64,000 bases of DNA from Drosophila miranda. Taxonomy: Eukaryota; Arthropoda; Insecta; Diptera; Drosophilidae. The position numbers were made by a program, and so were the translations under genes. The notes under the pieces were generated by a model, which searched no databases, was not told the DNA's origin, and saw only the letters and a program-made list of their open reading frames with translations. This document shows positions 10,873-22,254 of the stretch, piece by piece. How positions within the stretch are numbered: the first letter of the stretch is position 1; every line of letters begins with the position of its first letter. The DNA lies in contig NC_046674.1 of the NCBI RefSeq assembly GCF_003369915.1, positions 15,376,001-15,440,000 on the forward strand. Reading direction: 5' to 3'.

Positions 10873-12477
10873 TTAGAGGCTGCTGCTGTGTTGCGAGTCC
10901 AGTTCACTGTTGAGTATTTTCCAGGCCCGATCGGCCTGCTTTTGGGTAAACTCATAGTCCCACTGCGAACTGAAAATCACATGGGATTTGGCCACAATTT
11001 CATGGTTTGGCACCTGGCTGGACAGACGCTTTCTGGCCTCCGCCTCGCTGAGACTGTTCCGAGCCATTACCCGCTTCACCGCCTCCTCGGGCGGTACTAT
11101 CATGGACCAAACCTCATGGCAGTTGCTCTCCCAGCCGGCTCTCAGCAACACAGCTGCCTCCAGTACCACCACCTTGGGCACCTCGGAGCCAGCTCTCAAG
11201 GAATCCAGTCGTCTGTTGACCTCCTCTATCAGCTGAGGCCAGACAATGTCATTGAGGGCCTGTAGCTCTAGGGGATTGCCAAAGACTAGGGGACCCAGCT
11301 TGGCTCGATCGATGCGACCATTGCTAGAGAGAATAGTCGTCCCAAAGTGTTGCACGATCCCCTTGTAGCACACCTGACCTGGCTCGTACACATCGTGGGC
11401 CACCTTGTCGCAGTCTATGACATGGGCGCCCATATTGCTCAGCCTTTCGGCCATTTTGCTCTTGCCAGAGGCAATTCCCCCAGTCAGGCCAATTATGTGC
11501 GGCCGAATAGGCAAGTGGGGACGTGGTTCCGGTTTTCGCCAACGCGAGCCCAACAGATCGATGCGAGTGTTGCTGGAGCTGATCTTCGTTTCGTGGATGC
11601 CATCGTTGACATTGCTCTCAACGATGTCAATGACAAAGACGTCCAGCTCACGAAGCTGCTTGCCGGAGCGAATTTCGTTTACCTTTTGACCACCGCGCAG
11701 GGTCTCGGCGCTGACCACGATCATGTCCATGTCCGGATCATGCTGCGTTGGCCCGAAGGGGTCATCAATGGGCACAATCTCGTACTGCAGCGTGCTGTCG
11801 ATGTCCGTGAGGAACTCCCGCAAAAGGGCGATACGCTCCTCCACGGGTAATATCAGATCGGGCAGAGTCTTCGCTGAAGGTGAGTAATAGATAAGAAACT
11901 ATTGCCGACTCATTCAAAACTTACACTTTGTCATGGCGGCTGTCGTTACGCCTACCACCAGACGCTTGCAAGTGCGCAGCACCGCCTGCGTGAGAAATAT
12001 CTTGTGGCCCAGATGGATGCGATCGAAGGTTCCGCCCAGGACTACCGACGGATACATTTTTTGTTCCTGCGAGTTGTCCTCATGCGAACCTAGATCTGTG
12101 GAGCTGCTGTCCTCCAGAAAGATGGTGGGCTTGCTAACATTGAGGGCAGCCCGAAGCTTGTCACACAACTCCGGATGGTGGCTATCCGAGAATATCAGGT
12201 CCACGGGCTTGCGCAACTTCAGGGGTACGTCGACGCCGGGCCTCAGCGGGGAGACCAGCACCCGAAGATCGATCTTATTGCCTACATAACTGCTGCTGTT
12301 GGCATACAACTGCGAAATCAAACGACCCCAGACGGGCGGAGGAGTTGTCCGCGAGTTGGACGTTGACCCTGTCACATTCAGGTGTATGTACAGTGAGCTG
12401 ACGTATTTCTCAATGCTCCGCAGGGATTTGCCCAAGTGCTTAACGTTGGAGACTACTAGCAAGCCCGTGGATGCCAT
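10873..12477 (-). CDS. Ppat-Dpck: Bifunctional phosphopantetheine adenylyltransferase / dephospho-CoA kinase
   Basis: Coenzyme A synthase: catalyses the last two steps of CoA synthesis, adenylation of 4'-phosphopantetheine and then phosphorylation of dephospho-CoA. Exons 12477-11925 and 11873-10873 join in phase to 517 residues, the usual animal COASY size. The adenylyltransferase part has GGTFDRIHLGH (about residues 148-158; a HxGH nucleotidyltransferase signature). The kinase part has the P-loop GLTGGIASGKS (about 313-323), then DCDKVAHDVY and the lid region (MARNSLSEAEARKRLSSQ). The N-terminal ~140 residues are the family-specific extension. The intron is only 51 bp. Transcribed divergently from scny, with both promoters packed into about 400 bp. 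Confidence 0.96.
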
Positions 12478-12542
12478 AGCTGTCTTTCTTGTTTCGTTTA
12501 AATTTAATTTATTACCATCTTATCAGCATACCGAAACTACGT

Positions 12543-12632
12543 CCGCGGTCTTATCGATAAAATATACCGTCCGACCGTCAGAAATATACCGAAACATACC
12601 GTCTCATTTAAAAAATATACCGTAAATATACT
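12543..12632 (-). promoter_or_regulatory. Motif 6 / DRE promoter of Ppat-Dpck
   Basis: Minus strand: three motif 6 copies (CGGTATATTT-like) followed by TTATCGATAA (a perfect DRE) and a weak motif 1 remnant (ACCGCGGAC), ending about 65 bases before the start codon. It aligns base for base with most of the PMI promoter, including TTTCGGTATATTTCTGA.GGTC. Confidence 0.7.
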
Positions 12633-12735
12633 GACGAATTCAAGTTCTATCTTCCGTGGAATATTACTACCAAGATTGATCTGTCAGCCCTGCCCACATA
12701 ATTTTATACGATTGATGAATCTATTTTCTACTTGA
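12543..12735 (-). repeat. Dispersed repeat with a promoter at its end, Ppat-Dpck copy
   Basis: The minus strand runs from GTAGAAAATAG through ATAAAATTATGTGGGCAGGG, GTAATATTC, GAACTTGAAT and AGTATATTTACGGTATATTTT into the core promoter. The same order of blocks is found at 25385-25604 (+), with small deletions here. ATAAAATTATGTGGGCAGGG is also present at 22651-22670 in a copy that lacks the promoter end. Confidence 0.6.
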
Positions 12736-12853
12736 TTGGCTTAATTTTTAACACTTTAGATTGATGAAATTGACGAAATATACCATTGTATACCGATATA
12801 TAGCTTCAATTTTGACCTAAAAAAATACCGAAAAGTATTAAAAATACCGTAAG

Positions 12854-12901
12854 CGGTCACCCTGATGGCGATGCTAATCTCAATATCGATAGTTCTTTGG
12901 T
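12854..12901 (+). promoter_or_regulatory. Core promoter of scny: motif 1 and DRE
   Basis: CGGTCACCCTG (motif 1-like) at 12854 and ATATCGATAG (DRE-like) at 12892, with motif 6-like ATACCGTAA just upstream. This places the main scny start near 12,860-12,900 and gives a ~700-base 5' UTR with no recognised coding sequence, ending at the ATG at 13601. Confidence 0.5.
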
Positions 12902-13600
12902 TTTTTTTGCGAAAACATCGACCGACGCTAAAATACCATAACGCGTCTATTGATTTGGCGCGAGTGGGCAAGTCGAAACGAGGAAGACGTGCGAAAAGAG
13001 AATCCGTAGTCGGAAGAAACACGAGGAATCGTAAAGCCAACTTTTCGTTTCAAAATGTGCTCGAACTATTGTTGAAAATTTTGCGATTCAATTGAAAATG
13101 TTAAGCCGAAACGCGTTTTCTTCAAATTTCGACTAAATCGAAGTGTATATTCTTTTTAGAGCCATAAAAAGGGTTTCGGAGTGTGTTTGTGCTAGTGTGC
13201 GTGTGTCGGTCGTCCGCAGTCGGTGAGAAGCAAGGCAAAGAGAGAACCAGAAAAGTGGTAGCGATTGTAGCAGCAGCGCGGCAACGAACCGTCGGTGAAG
13301 GACGTGTCGCGGTCGGAGACGAGACAGGGGGCTGGACTATCGTGGGCGGAGGATCTGCAAGGATCACAAATGTGCCGCAGCTAACCGAAGCCGACGACAT
13401 CAGCAGCAGCACGAGAGGCAGCAGCCATAGAAAAGGCGGATGCTGTTCATTTCCCACCTCCCCACCGGCGCCCCCATTATTCTCAGCCTTGTTCTTGGTT
13501 ATCACCCGTAACCGCAGCGACTTTGAGTTGTCCCAGGAAGCGATAGCAGATATTTTTCAAAATTCCTCCACAAACACCCACGAGCAGCAGGAGCATCGCC

Positions 13601-16600
13601 ATGCCCGTTTCGATGGCTGTATGCGAAACGGCGAATGTCGTCAACGCTGTGCTCCGCGAATCGCTTGGCGTCGGGAACGGCAGCAGGGCTGCTGACGAGG
13701 CCAAAAAAACCGGCGGAGGCGGCGGCGGCGGCGACGGCTCTGACTCTGAAATGCATAATCAAATTGCTGTCAGTGCGTATGCAAAGCGGATTCTAATGTC
13801 CAAAATCGAGTACGAGGAGGTCCCCAACTACCACGACTCGGTGCTGGAGCAGTTGAAGAACAAGTACATAGTCATCAAGCAACCCAGCAACAACAACAAC
13901 AGCAGCAGCTGCAACGGGAGCAACTTTGGCAACAGCAAAGTTGTGGGAGCAAATGGACACGGTGAGTAGCGTAGGAGACGACGAAGAGGGGGAAGAGAAG
14001 TTGCCCCAATCGCTTAGTAGTTGGTTTGCTCCGTATCCGTGTCTCTCTCTCTCTCTTATGTTTCTTTGTGTCGCAATTTGAAAAATTTTCCATGTGCGTC
14101 TCTTGGTTTTGGTAGACAGACACAAACACACACAGAAATACATGCATGTGTACATATATTTTATGTTTATTTTAGCCAAAACTATGGCCTGGTCAGAGGG
14201 AATCACGTGTGTGTGGTTTTTCCGCTTTAATTTTTACACTCTTGGCTTTGCTGCAGTTTGCCGACAGCGGCGCCGGCAGCGCGGCCAACGCAAGCAGCAT
14301 ACCTGTACTTTTTGTTGCGTGCGTATACATTGGCGTTTGTCCGTGTGTGTGATTGTGGGAGAGAGAGATTGGGTGGTGTACGTGTAAACAGTGTGAAAAG
14401 AAATGTGAAAAAGCAAAACAAGTACAACACCGCAAAGAGTGAGTTGGACAGGCAGTCAGCAGCAAGAAGTGGCAAGCAGAGAGGATAGAGCTTACTACGC
14501 TAGTTCTGAATTGCCGAATCGGCAGCTGAAGGCGGAGCAGTACGAGAATAAAAAAAACGTGCTGCCGTCGCGACAAACATCCGCACGAGGCGGCGGCCCC
14601 CTCTCTATGTAAATATGTATGCTCCTTTTTTGCACACACATATGGCCTGATGCTCTGCTAGCAATAGTATTTATTTTTTTTTCATTTTTTTCTTTTTGCT
14701 AATGCGTTGCATTTTTGTCTTCTGCAACGTTGCTTATATGAATGAATGGAGAAAAAAGTAAAAGAGCAATTGCGAAATGCGTGATTCACTCTCGCATCTC
14801 TCACACACACACCCACACATGTGCTGCTGGCTGGCATTCGCTCAGCTGCCTCAAGCAGGAAGTTAATACAAAGACAATACAAGGCGACGCTGTAATAAGA
14901 TGAGGTCGGTCTGGTCTGGGTCTGGTCAATGCCTCAGCCTGGCCAACAAATACAAAGGGGAGCAGAGCAGAGCAGTGTTGTGGCTACAACAACCACTGTC
15001 AAGTCGCGCCAAAAATTGAGATGGCAACACTCGTGCTCGTGGCATTTCGTTTTGCATAGGACAGAGTGGGATGGCACTAGTGTCTGAGTCGACGCAGTGT
15101 CCGATTCTCTAACGAGAAGCGAAACGCTGACACTCGCTCGCTGTTATCAACCATGGCGCACCACACAGGTGACCATATGTGTGTGTGCCTGTGTGTGTCA
15201 GCAGTTTCCCCCTATACTATATAGAAAAACATCGATATTTGAGAAAAAACATCGATGTCTGCTGTGGACACCCAACAATCGATGACATCGATGTTAACAT
15301 CCACCTCTACTGGTCTTCCCTGGCCACCTTGTCATAGTTTTAATTTTAGTAGCAAGCAAGCGCGGAACGAGTAAAGAATCTTTTCAATGAGCAGAGTGCT
15401 CAATGCACAATGACTGTGATAATTGTGGACAGTTTTGGCCTGTGGCTACTTTTCAAACTGCTCCTCAAACTGCTCCTCCTTTTTAAAATTCTCTGGCGTG
15501 TGCTCAATCAATTTGCTGGTTTATTCGCAGACAATGGGAATAATGCCCATCGCAAGCTGTCCCAGTCAGAGTCCACCCAATTGGGTCCCAGTCCCAACGA
15601 GCTGCCAAAACCAAAGCGCGTCCTCTATCCCCGAGAGAACATCAGGATCGGGTGGAAGCAATCGGAGCGCAAGTGGCAGGTCGGCACGGGCATGATAAAT
15701 GTGGGCAACACCTGCTACCTTAACTCAACGCTGCAGGCCCTCTTCCACATACCCGCATTGGCCAACTGGCTCGTCTCGGAGCAGACGCATCTGGAGAACT
15801 GCAACATAACCGAGTCCAATGGCGGTTGCATCATCTGCGCCATGGCCAAGACACTACAGTCGACACAGTCCTGCCAGTCGGCCATGCGTCCGTTCCACAT
15901 CTACTCGAAGCTGAAGCAGATCTGCAAGCACATGGTGGTGGGACGGCAGGAGGATGCACACGAGTTCCTGCGCTTCCTGGTGGAGGCCATGGAGAAGGCG
16001 TACTTGATGCGTTTCCGCAACTTCAAGGAGCTAGATCTGTTGGTGAAGGAGACGACGCCACTGAATCAGATATTCGGTGGCTACCTGCGCAGCGAGGTGC
16101 GTTGCCTCAGCTGCAGCCACGTCTCAATCACCTTCCAGCACTTCCAGGACCTTCTGCTCGATATACGCAAGTCGGACACGCTCGAGGAGGCGTTCGACGG
16201 TTACTTCTCGAGGGAGCGACTCGAAGACATGGGATACAAGTGTGAGGGCTGCAAAAAGAAGGTGAGTCCGACATTTAGAAATAGTTAGGAGTCCTTGTGG
16301 TTGATTTATAATCTTTAATCCACTTGCAGGTCTCGGCCACCAAACAGTTCAGCCTAGAGCGGGCCCCCATCACGCTGTGCATCCAGCTGAAGCGCTTCTC
16401 GATGATCGGCAACAAGCTGACCAAGACGATCAGCTTCAAGCCACGCATTGACCTGAGTAGGTTTGCTGCCCGCTCGCCGGCGGCTGCCGCCCAGCCGCTC
16501 ACCTACCGCCTCGTCTCCATGGTCACACACCTGGGAGTCTCTCAGCACTGCGGCCACTATACGGCCATCGGTATGACCGAGTCGGGCAGCTACTACAACT

Positions 16601-19600
16601 TTGATGACAGCTACGTGCGCCCCATTGCCATGCAGAGTGTGTGCAACACCAACGCCTACATCATGTTCTACGAGCTGGATCTGTCGCAGACCACTCCGCT
16701 CAAGAGCAATGGCTTGCGTCTGACCAATGGCATCAGTCCAGTGGCTGTCCCAGCCACAGTCTCCTCCTCCTCACCCACGCATACACGTTTCATTGGTCCC
16801 CAGCTGCCGCCAGGCGGTATCAATGGATATAGCAATGGCCATGCCAGTGGTAGTCCCAATGCCCAGAAGACTGCCATTCAGTTCAAGCAGCAGCATCAGC
16901 AGCAGCAGCACCAACAACAGAACGGTCTCCAAGTGGGGACCGGAAAGTTTCAGGAGCCTCCGCACGCGAAGTCTCCACTGGCTGGCGCATACAATAAAGG
17001 CGAAGCTTTTCCAGCTACAACTGCAAATGGTAACAAAAGTTCCTCCTCCTCAGCCAGCAACAGCAACCACAACAAATCGGTGAACCAACTACAGCACCAG
17101 CAACATTATCTGCCAATATCCTCCGAGGATGAGGACAGTGAAGACGGAGCGACGGCAACAGCAACAGCAACGGCCAGGCCGACGGCACAGCTGCCCAGCA
17201 TGCCCTCGATGACGGAGGACATCAGCGACAAGCCAAAGACTCCGTTAAAGAGCCCAGTCAAGACCAATCTCGTTAAGATTCCACTCAAGACGCCACTCAA
17301 GAGCCTGGTGCCGTACGAGTCGGCCTCCGAGGAGGATGAACCACTGCCAAATCCACGAAAACGCCGCAGCGATTCGGATTCAAGCGACTCGGGCATCCAG
17401 CCGGGTCATGTCAATGGTCACACCAAGACCAACGGAGAAAGCCTTACCAATGGGAATGGCTTGGGCAAAGCCAAGACTATTTTGGCGACATCCTCCTCCT
17501 CGTCATTGGCGTCCGCCTCTGCGTCCGCCGCATCGTTGGTAAACATCAACAACAACAACAACAAAAACAACAACAACAACAGCAACAACAGCAGCAAACA
17601 AAAGACTGATGCCATAGACGAGATATTCAAGAGCCTCAACAACTATCAAGCCAAACACAAGCCACCACCACCGCCAGCCATCGAAGACAGCGATGATGAA
17701 GATGCAGATGAGGAAGAGGAGAATAGCAAGCTGACCAACGGCTGGCAGCCACAGAAACAGTCACAATCGCTGACACAAAGCAAAGCCCCGCCTTCTCCCA
17801 ACACACCACCCTCGCCGGCCGTCATTAAATCTAAGACGGGCATCTGGAAAGTCACCCGCAACGATGACAATGAAGATGAAGATGATGACGACGATAAAGA
17901 TGAGGAGGAGCAGCACCAGGTGGTGTCAACGCCATCTAAAAACCCTCGTAATCCCTTTGCCAAGTCCTCAACACCTGGCGCCAAACGGCAGAAGCTGCTC
18001 AATGGCATCGCCGTCAAGTCACAGCAACAGCCACGCGTGGGTAATGGCTACCAGAGCGAGGCCTCAACCAATGGGAATGTCGTGAACGAATTGCTGAAGC
18101 AGACGCATCGCGGCTACGGCTCCGCCTCGGTCCTTAGTTGGAGCGGAAAGCCAGCGGAACTGGACAAGGAGGTAAGTGAACACAAGAGCGTGCTCGTAGA
18201 ACCGGCGGGCTCTGTGGCCCAACTAATCCACTAACAGATCCCAAAAAAACAATAAAAACAAAAATTCTTGTGGTGGCCCTTCCAGTTCTGATCCGATCTC
18301 TATCTCTTCCTGCATGCACTTCTCACTTGGGTTGTGGTTGATGCGTGTTGCATTTCTAATAAAAACGAAACTTGTTTGTAATTTTGCTTTCCATTTGTCT
18401 CCACACGATTTTTGTATCCTTCCCGATTCATTTAGACTTTTGAGTTGGTTTGTGCGAAACGGATAGCTGGTCACAGCAATGTGGATGTGGATGTGGATGG
18501 TAGCGGCGGCAACGAAGGCGTCGTCGCATCAGCAATCAACATCGACAGTAGCAGTGGCAGTGGCAGTGGCAGTGGCAGTGGCAGTGGGAGTATCAATAGC
18601 AGTGGCAGTGGCAGTAGCAATCACACCATGGCAACGGCAACGACAGTCGCTGGCGCAACCGAACCGGATACCCGGTAGGAGGCGCGGCAAATCAAATCCT
18701 TCTTAATACGAATACGAATACGAATATAGTCTGTGATTGCTTTGAAGTTATCCATCCATCCGTTGGACAGATCTTCAATGCTCGGCCCCCCGAAAATGGG
18801 TTCAAGAACCGTTGAGTTGCCTGCGCCTGAGGTTGCGGCCGAGAGCCTAGGTAATTCTCCCAAAGAATCCCGCCCCCCAATCTCCATCTGGTGTTTATGT
18901 GTGTGCCTGTGTGTGTGCAATGAAGCTTATGATTTGACTGCTGTTGTCTCCTGTTCCCGCAGAGCCCTGTTTCTTTTGCTATAAAATTCAACCGTGCCCG
19001 TTACCGTTTTGCCAGATAAACTTTGAACTCAAAAAATAAAAGAAAAGAAAAAACAACTGTCGAACTTTTTGTGTTTTGATGTAAGCCATTTATTACCTAC
19101 TAGCATCCCATTTCCATTGTTCTTGTTAACTTTGTGGCTACCTCATCTGCATAAGCTTCATTACGGCCTGCCCTCTGCCCTCATCCTTGAAGCGGAGAAG
19201 CAATTACTTACCAAATTTCGATTATTTTCTTGTTTCCCTTCGGTAAGCTGGTGGCGGAGGCTCGTGAGCAGCGACAGCGCGACCACGACGATGAGGAGGA
19301 GAACGAAATGGATCGCGGACGGCAGCGCAAAGTGAAATCCGCAACGGCAAAGGCCTACAACAGCAGCACGCCCGGCTACAATCCATTCCAGGAGTACGAG
19401 AGCCAAAAGCGCTGGCACAAGTCCAGCAACGGCGGTGGCAGCTTCCCGCGTTACCACAATCAGAACTTTCGTCAGAATTTCCAGCAGCGCAACAAGTTCA
19501 AATACAATCGGTTCGGTGGACCCGGTGGCGCCAAGTTCCAGCAGCAGCGGGCCCTGCAGCGTCATCTGGCCTCCGGTGGCGTCTTTAACCGTCGGCAGCC

Positions 19601-19646
19601 GACGGGACAGCAACAGCAGCAGCAGTCACAGCAGTCCTTATCCTAA
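13601..19646 (+). CDS. scny: Scrawny (USP36) histone H2B/nucleolar deubiquitinase
   Basis: Ubiquitin-specific protease that in flies deubiquitinates H2B and nucleolar proteins and maintains stem cells. Main form: exons 13601-13961, 15531-16261, 16330-18171, 19248-19646, 1110 residues. The Cys box ([17 protein letters not shown]) puts the catalytic Cys near residue 182; the His box ([11 protein letters not shown]) puts the His near 440; [11 protein letters not shown] follows. The catalytic domain is roughly 174-480. The tail is long, disordered, and rich in Ser, Asn and acidic runs (poly-Asn at 17545-17596, D/E runs at 17686-17730 and 17863-17913), with KRR clusters, and ends in an Arg/Asn/Gln-rich segment. 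Alternative ends are visible: reading past 18171 stops at 18232, and exon 18436-18678 gives another tail. An alternative N-terminal start is listed separately. Confidence 0.95.
15228..15530 (+). CDS. scny: Candidate alternative first coding exon of scny with a hydrophobic anchor
   Basis: The reading frame of scny exon 2 stays open leftwards through its own splice acceptor to an ATG at 15410. This adds 40 residues before D121 of the main form, beginning [10 protein letters not shown] and containing long Leu/Phe-rich hydrophobic stretches ([17 protein letters not shown]). Upstream at 15228-15295 are several CATCGATA/CATCGATG DRE-like sites, as in an alternative promoter. If used, the catalytic domain would be joined to an N-terminal membrane or signal-like segment. 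Alternatively this is just open intron sequence; transcript evidence would decide. The rest of intron 13962-15227 holds CT/GT repeats and no gene that I can support. Confidence 0.45.
18436..18678 (+). CDS. scny: Alternative 3' coding exon of scny
   Basis: After TTCATTTAG the frame continues from exon 3 in phase 0 as [17 protein letters not shown], then a (Gly-Ser)n run encoded by a GGCAGT hexamer repeat (18549-18592), and stops at TAG 18676. The first ~15 residues look like real coding sequence; the repeat is probably variable in length. It would replace the Arg/Asn-rich C-terminus of exon 19248-19646. Confidence 0.5.
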   Translation, partial: TFELVCAKRIAGHSNVDVDVDGSGGNEGVVASAINIDSSSGSGSGSGSGSGSINSSGSGSSNHTMATATTVAGATEPDTR

Positions 19647-20343
19647 CTGCCACTTGTGGCCGATGTAGACGCGGATGCTGCTGCAGCTCCTGCTGCTGCT
19701 GGCGCCAGTGCATTTGTTATTGGATTTCAATTACTAGTTCGGATGAGTTTTTATTTTATTTTTTTTGAACTGCTGATTGAACATGTTTTAGAGTAGGACT
19801 TGTAAGCTATAAGCTAGAGCATAACTGTTGCGCCGTCTACCCCCCCCTACCCCCATAGAGTGCGCCCCAAACCCTACCCATTAAGCGAATGATTAAGTTT
19901 TAAGAGAAAGAAAGAAAGAAAAAGAAATACGAGATCCCCGTGTATGGCATTTTATATATATATATATTTATTGTGTTCTAAAAGATTACGTTCGGCATGC
20001 GCAGCGTCTAAGAAAAATATCGCAAAACATTTTTTAAAAAAATGGCCGGCCCTTAATCTTTGCAAAAAAAACCAAGAAACCAACAAACAACCACTTAAAT
20101 ACTATATAAATGAGCTGCAAATGATGGAAAATAAAGCAACCCAATTACCTTTAAGAGACTAAAAACAACCCAATTTGTACATATATAACATACAATGAGA
20201 GTTTAGATTAAAACCACAGAGAAACTTGAGTATAATTTAAATGGCGCGCCCTTTTATTTATCGAGAGAGAGAGAAAGAGAGCAGAACAAGCACACTAGGA
20301 ACGAGATCCTGATGAGCATAGATGGCGCCGCGCCCCCACTGTT

Positions 20344-20523
20344 AATAAACCCCCAAATAATACGCATGTTGGATTTAATTTATATATTTACTATAATACA
20401 AGTATGAATATACCTATGAACAAAAGTGTGCGACCGGAGACGGAGCCGGTGACGGCGTATTAGCAAAATTATTTTAGGAATTAAACAGTTTATTTCATCA
20501 ACTAGTGTGTAATAGTAAATAAA
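20344..20523 (+). promoter_or_regulatory. Poly(A) signals of scny
   Basis: AATAAA at 20344 and again at 20518, about 700 and 870 bases after the main scny stop. The 3' UTR between is AT-rich with short GAAA and TA repeats. The second signal lies within the probable 3' UTR of the convergent vito gene. Confidence 0.5.
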
Positions 20524-20599
20524 CCGTAAAACCAAACTATGTTAGATCTCTAGATTTTATAGGCAAACCAAACAAACAACAAATGGTGTCTAGTGCTGT

Positions 20600-21430
20600 C
20601 TAGTCGCCCCGCTGACGTCGGATCTCCTTTTTGTTCAACTTGCGGCCCTTGCTGTAGACAGTCGGTTGGCCGGCACCGTACTTGAGCTTCTTCCGCTGAT
20701 GCTTCGGCACGCTCTTGATGGTATTGTTGCGGTTCCGCTTGGCCTTCTTCAGATTGACCTGCTTGTCCAGGCGCTCCTTCTGCTTGAAAACTTTGCTCTT
20801 GTGCATCTTCTTCAGGGTTTTGGTCTTCATCAATTTGTCGAGATCTTTTTTGCTCCTAATGTCCGGATCTTCCGAATGTGCAGGTTTCTTGGCCTTTGGC
20901 TCCACTGCAGCCGGTGCCGCTTTGCGTTTGCGTGCACTTGGGTCGTAGTCCATGCCGGGTATCCGATCGGGCCGGCTTGTATCCTCCACTTCGCTTTCCG
21001 ACTGGTTTTCTTCTTCTTCGCTTTCCTCACCCGTGTTGGCGCCGATCATGTTTCCATGCGCTGCCAGGTCATTGGTGGACAGCTCTACGATTTTAACCTG
21101 AACTTCGTCATCCTCGTAGGTCTCTTGCTTTTCCTCCTCGGCCTTGTCCGCCTCGGTGAGTTCTTTCAGAGGTTCATAGGATTTCTTGAGGTGCTTGAAA
21201 CCCTCCTTAACCTCTTGCCTGATACGTATACGCTCGTCTTTGAGGTTCTTCGCCAGCTCCGCCTTGGCGCGTGTGCGGCGCTCGTTCTTCCGTTTTCGGA
21301 AGCCAGTCAAAAACTCTCTACGAAAGCACAAATTAGTAGACTGGGATGTTCTGACTGATCATACTTACTTGCGCTTTTCGGTATCGAAGACGACTTCAAC
21401 TTTCTTCTTGGGGGTCTTTTTTCTGGCCAT
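20600..21430 (-). CDS. vito: Viriato, NOL12/Rrp17-family nucleolar protein
   Basis: Nucleolar RNA-binding protein of the Nol12 family, needed for pre-rRNA processing and growth. Exons 21430-21369 and 21317-20600 give 259 residues. The N-terminus (MARKKTPKKKVEVVFD, then EFLTGFRKRKNERRTRAK) is the conserved NOL12 domain, followed by a charged coiled-coil stretch, an acidic middle (EESEEEENQSESEVED) and a Lys/Arg-rich C-terminal half (KKLKYGAGQPTVYSKGRK), typical of nucleolar targeting. The 51-bp intron is after codon 20. The gene converges on scny; its likely poly(A) signal (AATAAA on the minus strand, 20489-20494) lies about 25 bases left of the last scny signal, so the two 3' ends probably overlap. 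Confidence 0.93.
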
Positions 21431-21846
21431 TTTACTCAATTATTTATATTTGTTTACCTCGCTGGCAGCAACATGTGCGACCTCCAGTGTTGAAAAGTGT
21501 GGGATTTTCATAAACGATAGATTTTGTGTTATCGGGACTGAGACTAACCAGACAGACCGTTTCTCTGCCGGCTCTACGGCTCTGTTTCTCGCTCTCTCTG
21601 AATCGGTTAAGGCTCTCTTTGAATTGGTAGGCAGCAATGAGTATCATTCCATACTTTAAAATTATTTACTTTTACTGTACTTGATATCGATTTAGGTTGA
21701 ATATGACCAATTATTGGGGAATATTAACACGACACATCCGGATATTCTGTCGCGGCCGTTTAACTATTTTAACTTTATTAAACTACTTTAACTACTATTA
21801 AAATTGGTACTGATAAGTTAGTTTAAATATGGATTTGATGTTCACC

Positions 21847-22190
21847 TCATATAATACTATATCCATATAAACTTAGGTACTGGTCAAGGTTTCGGCCTTG
21901 CAAAACCTTCAGTACCTTCCTCAGGGCGCAATAGATCTCCACGCTTTCTATCTGCTGGACTTTCAGCGTTGCCACAGTCATATAAACGGTGCGGTAATGC
22001 GTTCCATCAATCCGGCATAAAGCAATTGCCAGTGCCTTCCAAACGTTGTGTCTCTGCCAATTGGAGGGAAGTGATACTCGTCCATACCTAACATATTAAA
22101 TATGTATTAATTACTAGCCCAAATTTGGGCCAGACTCATGTGCCGAGAATCGAGCAGCATTCCCGCAACACTGTCAACATTCTGCATACC
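21847..22190 (-). pseudogene. Degraded coding fragments of an unrecognised protein
   Basis: Minus strand 22086-21847 is open for 79 codons to a TGA. It reads like real protein (PSNWQRHNVWKALAIAL, CRIDGTHYRTVYMTVATL, KVQQIESVEIYCALRKVL), with a TTAG acceptor-like end just before it. A second open piece, 22190-22114 (MQNVDSVAGMLLDSRHMSLA), follows a good acceptor (TTTTCCCTAG). The two cannot be joined: the gap of 27 bases is too short for a fly intron and the phases disagree. I recognise no family. A decayed gene remnant or a fast-evolving gene with sequence errors are both possible. The remaining flanks 21431-21846 hold the vito promoter region and AT-rich sequence. Confidence 0.4.
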
Positions 22191-22254
22191 CTAGGGAAAA
22201 GGATATTATAGAATTGCGGAAATGTTTACCATTCCAGGCTCTAATTAATGCAGA

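Noticed and set aside
13183-13695. 170-codon open frame over the scny leader and start
   Set aside because: It overlaps the true scny start in another frame; only the frame from 13601 has the conserved N-terminus.
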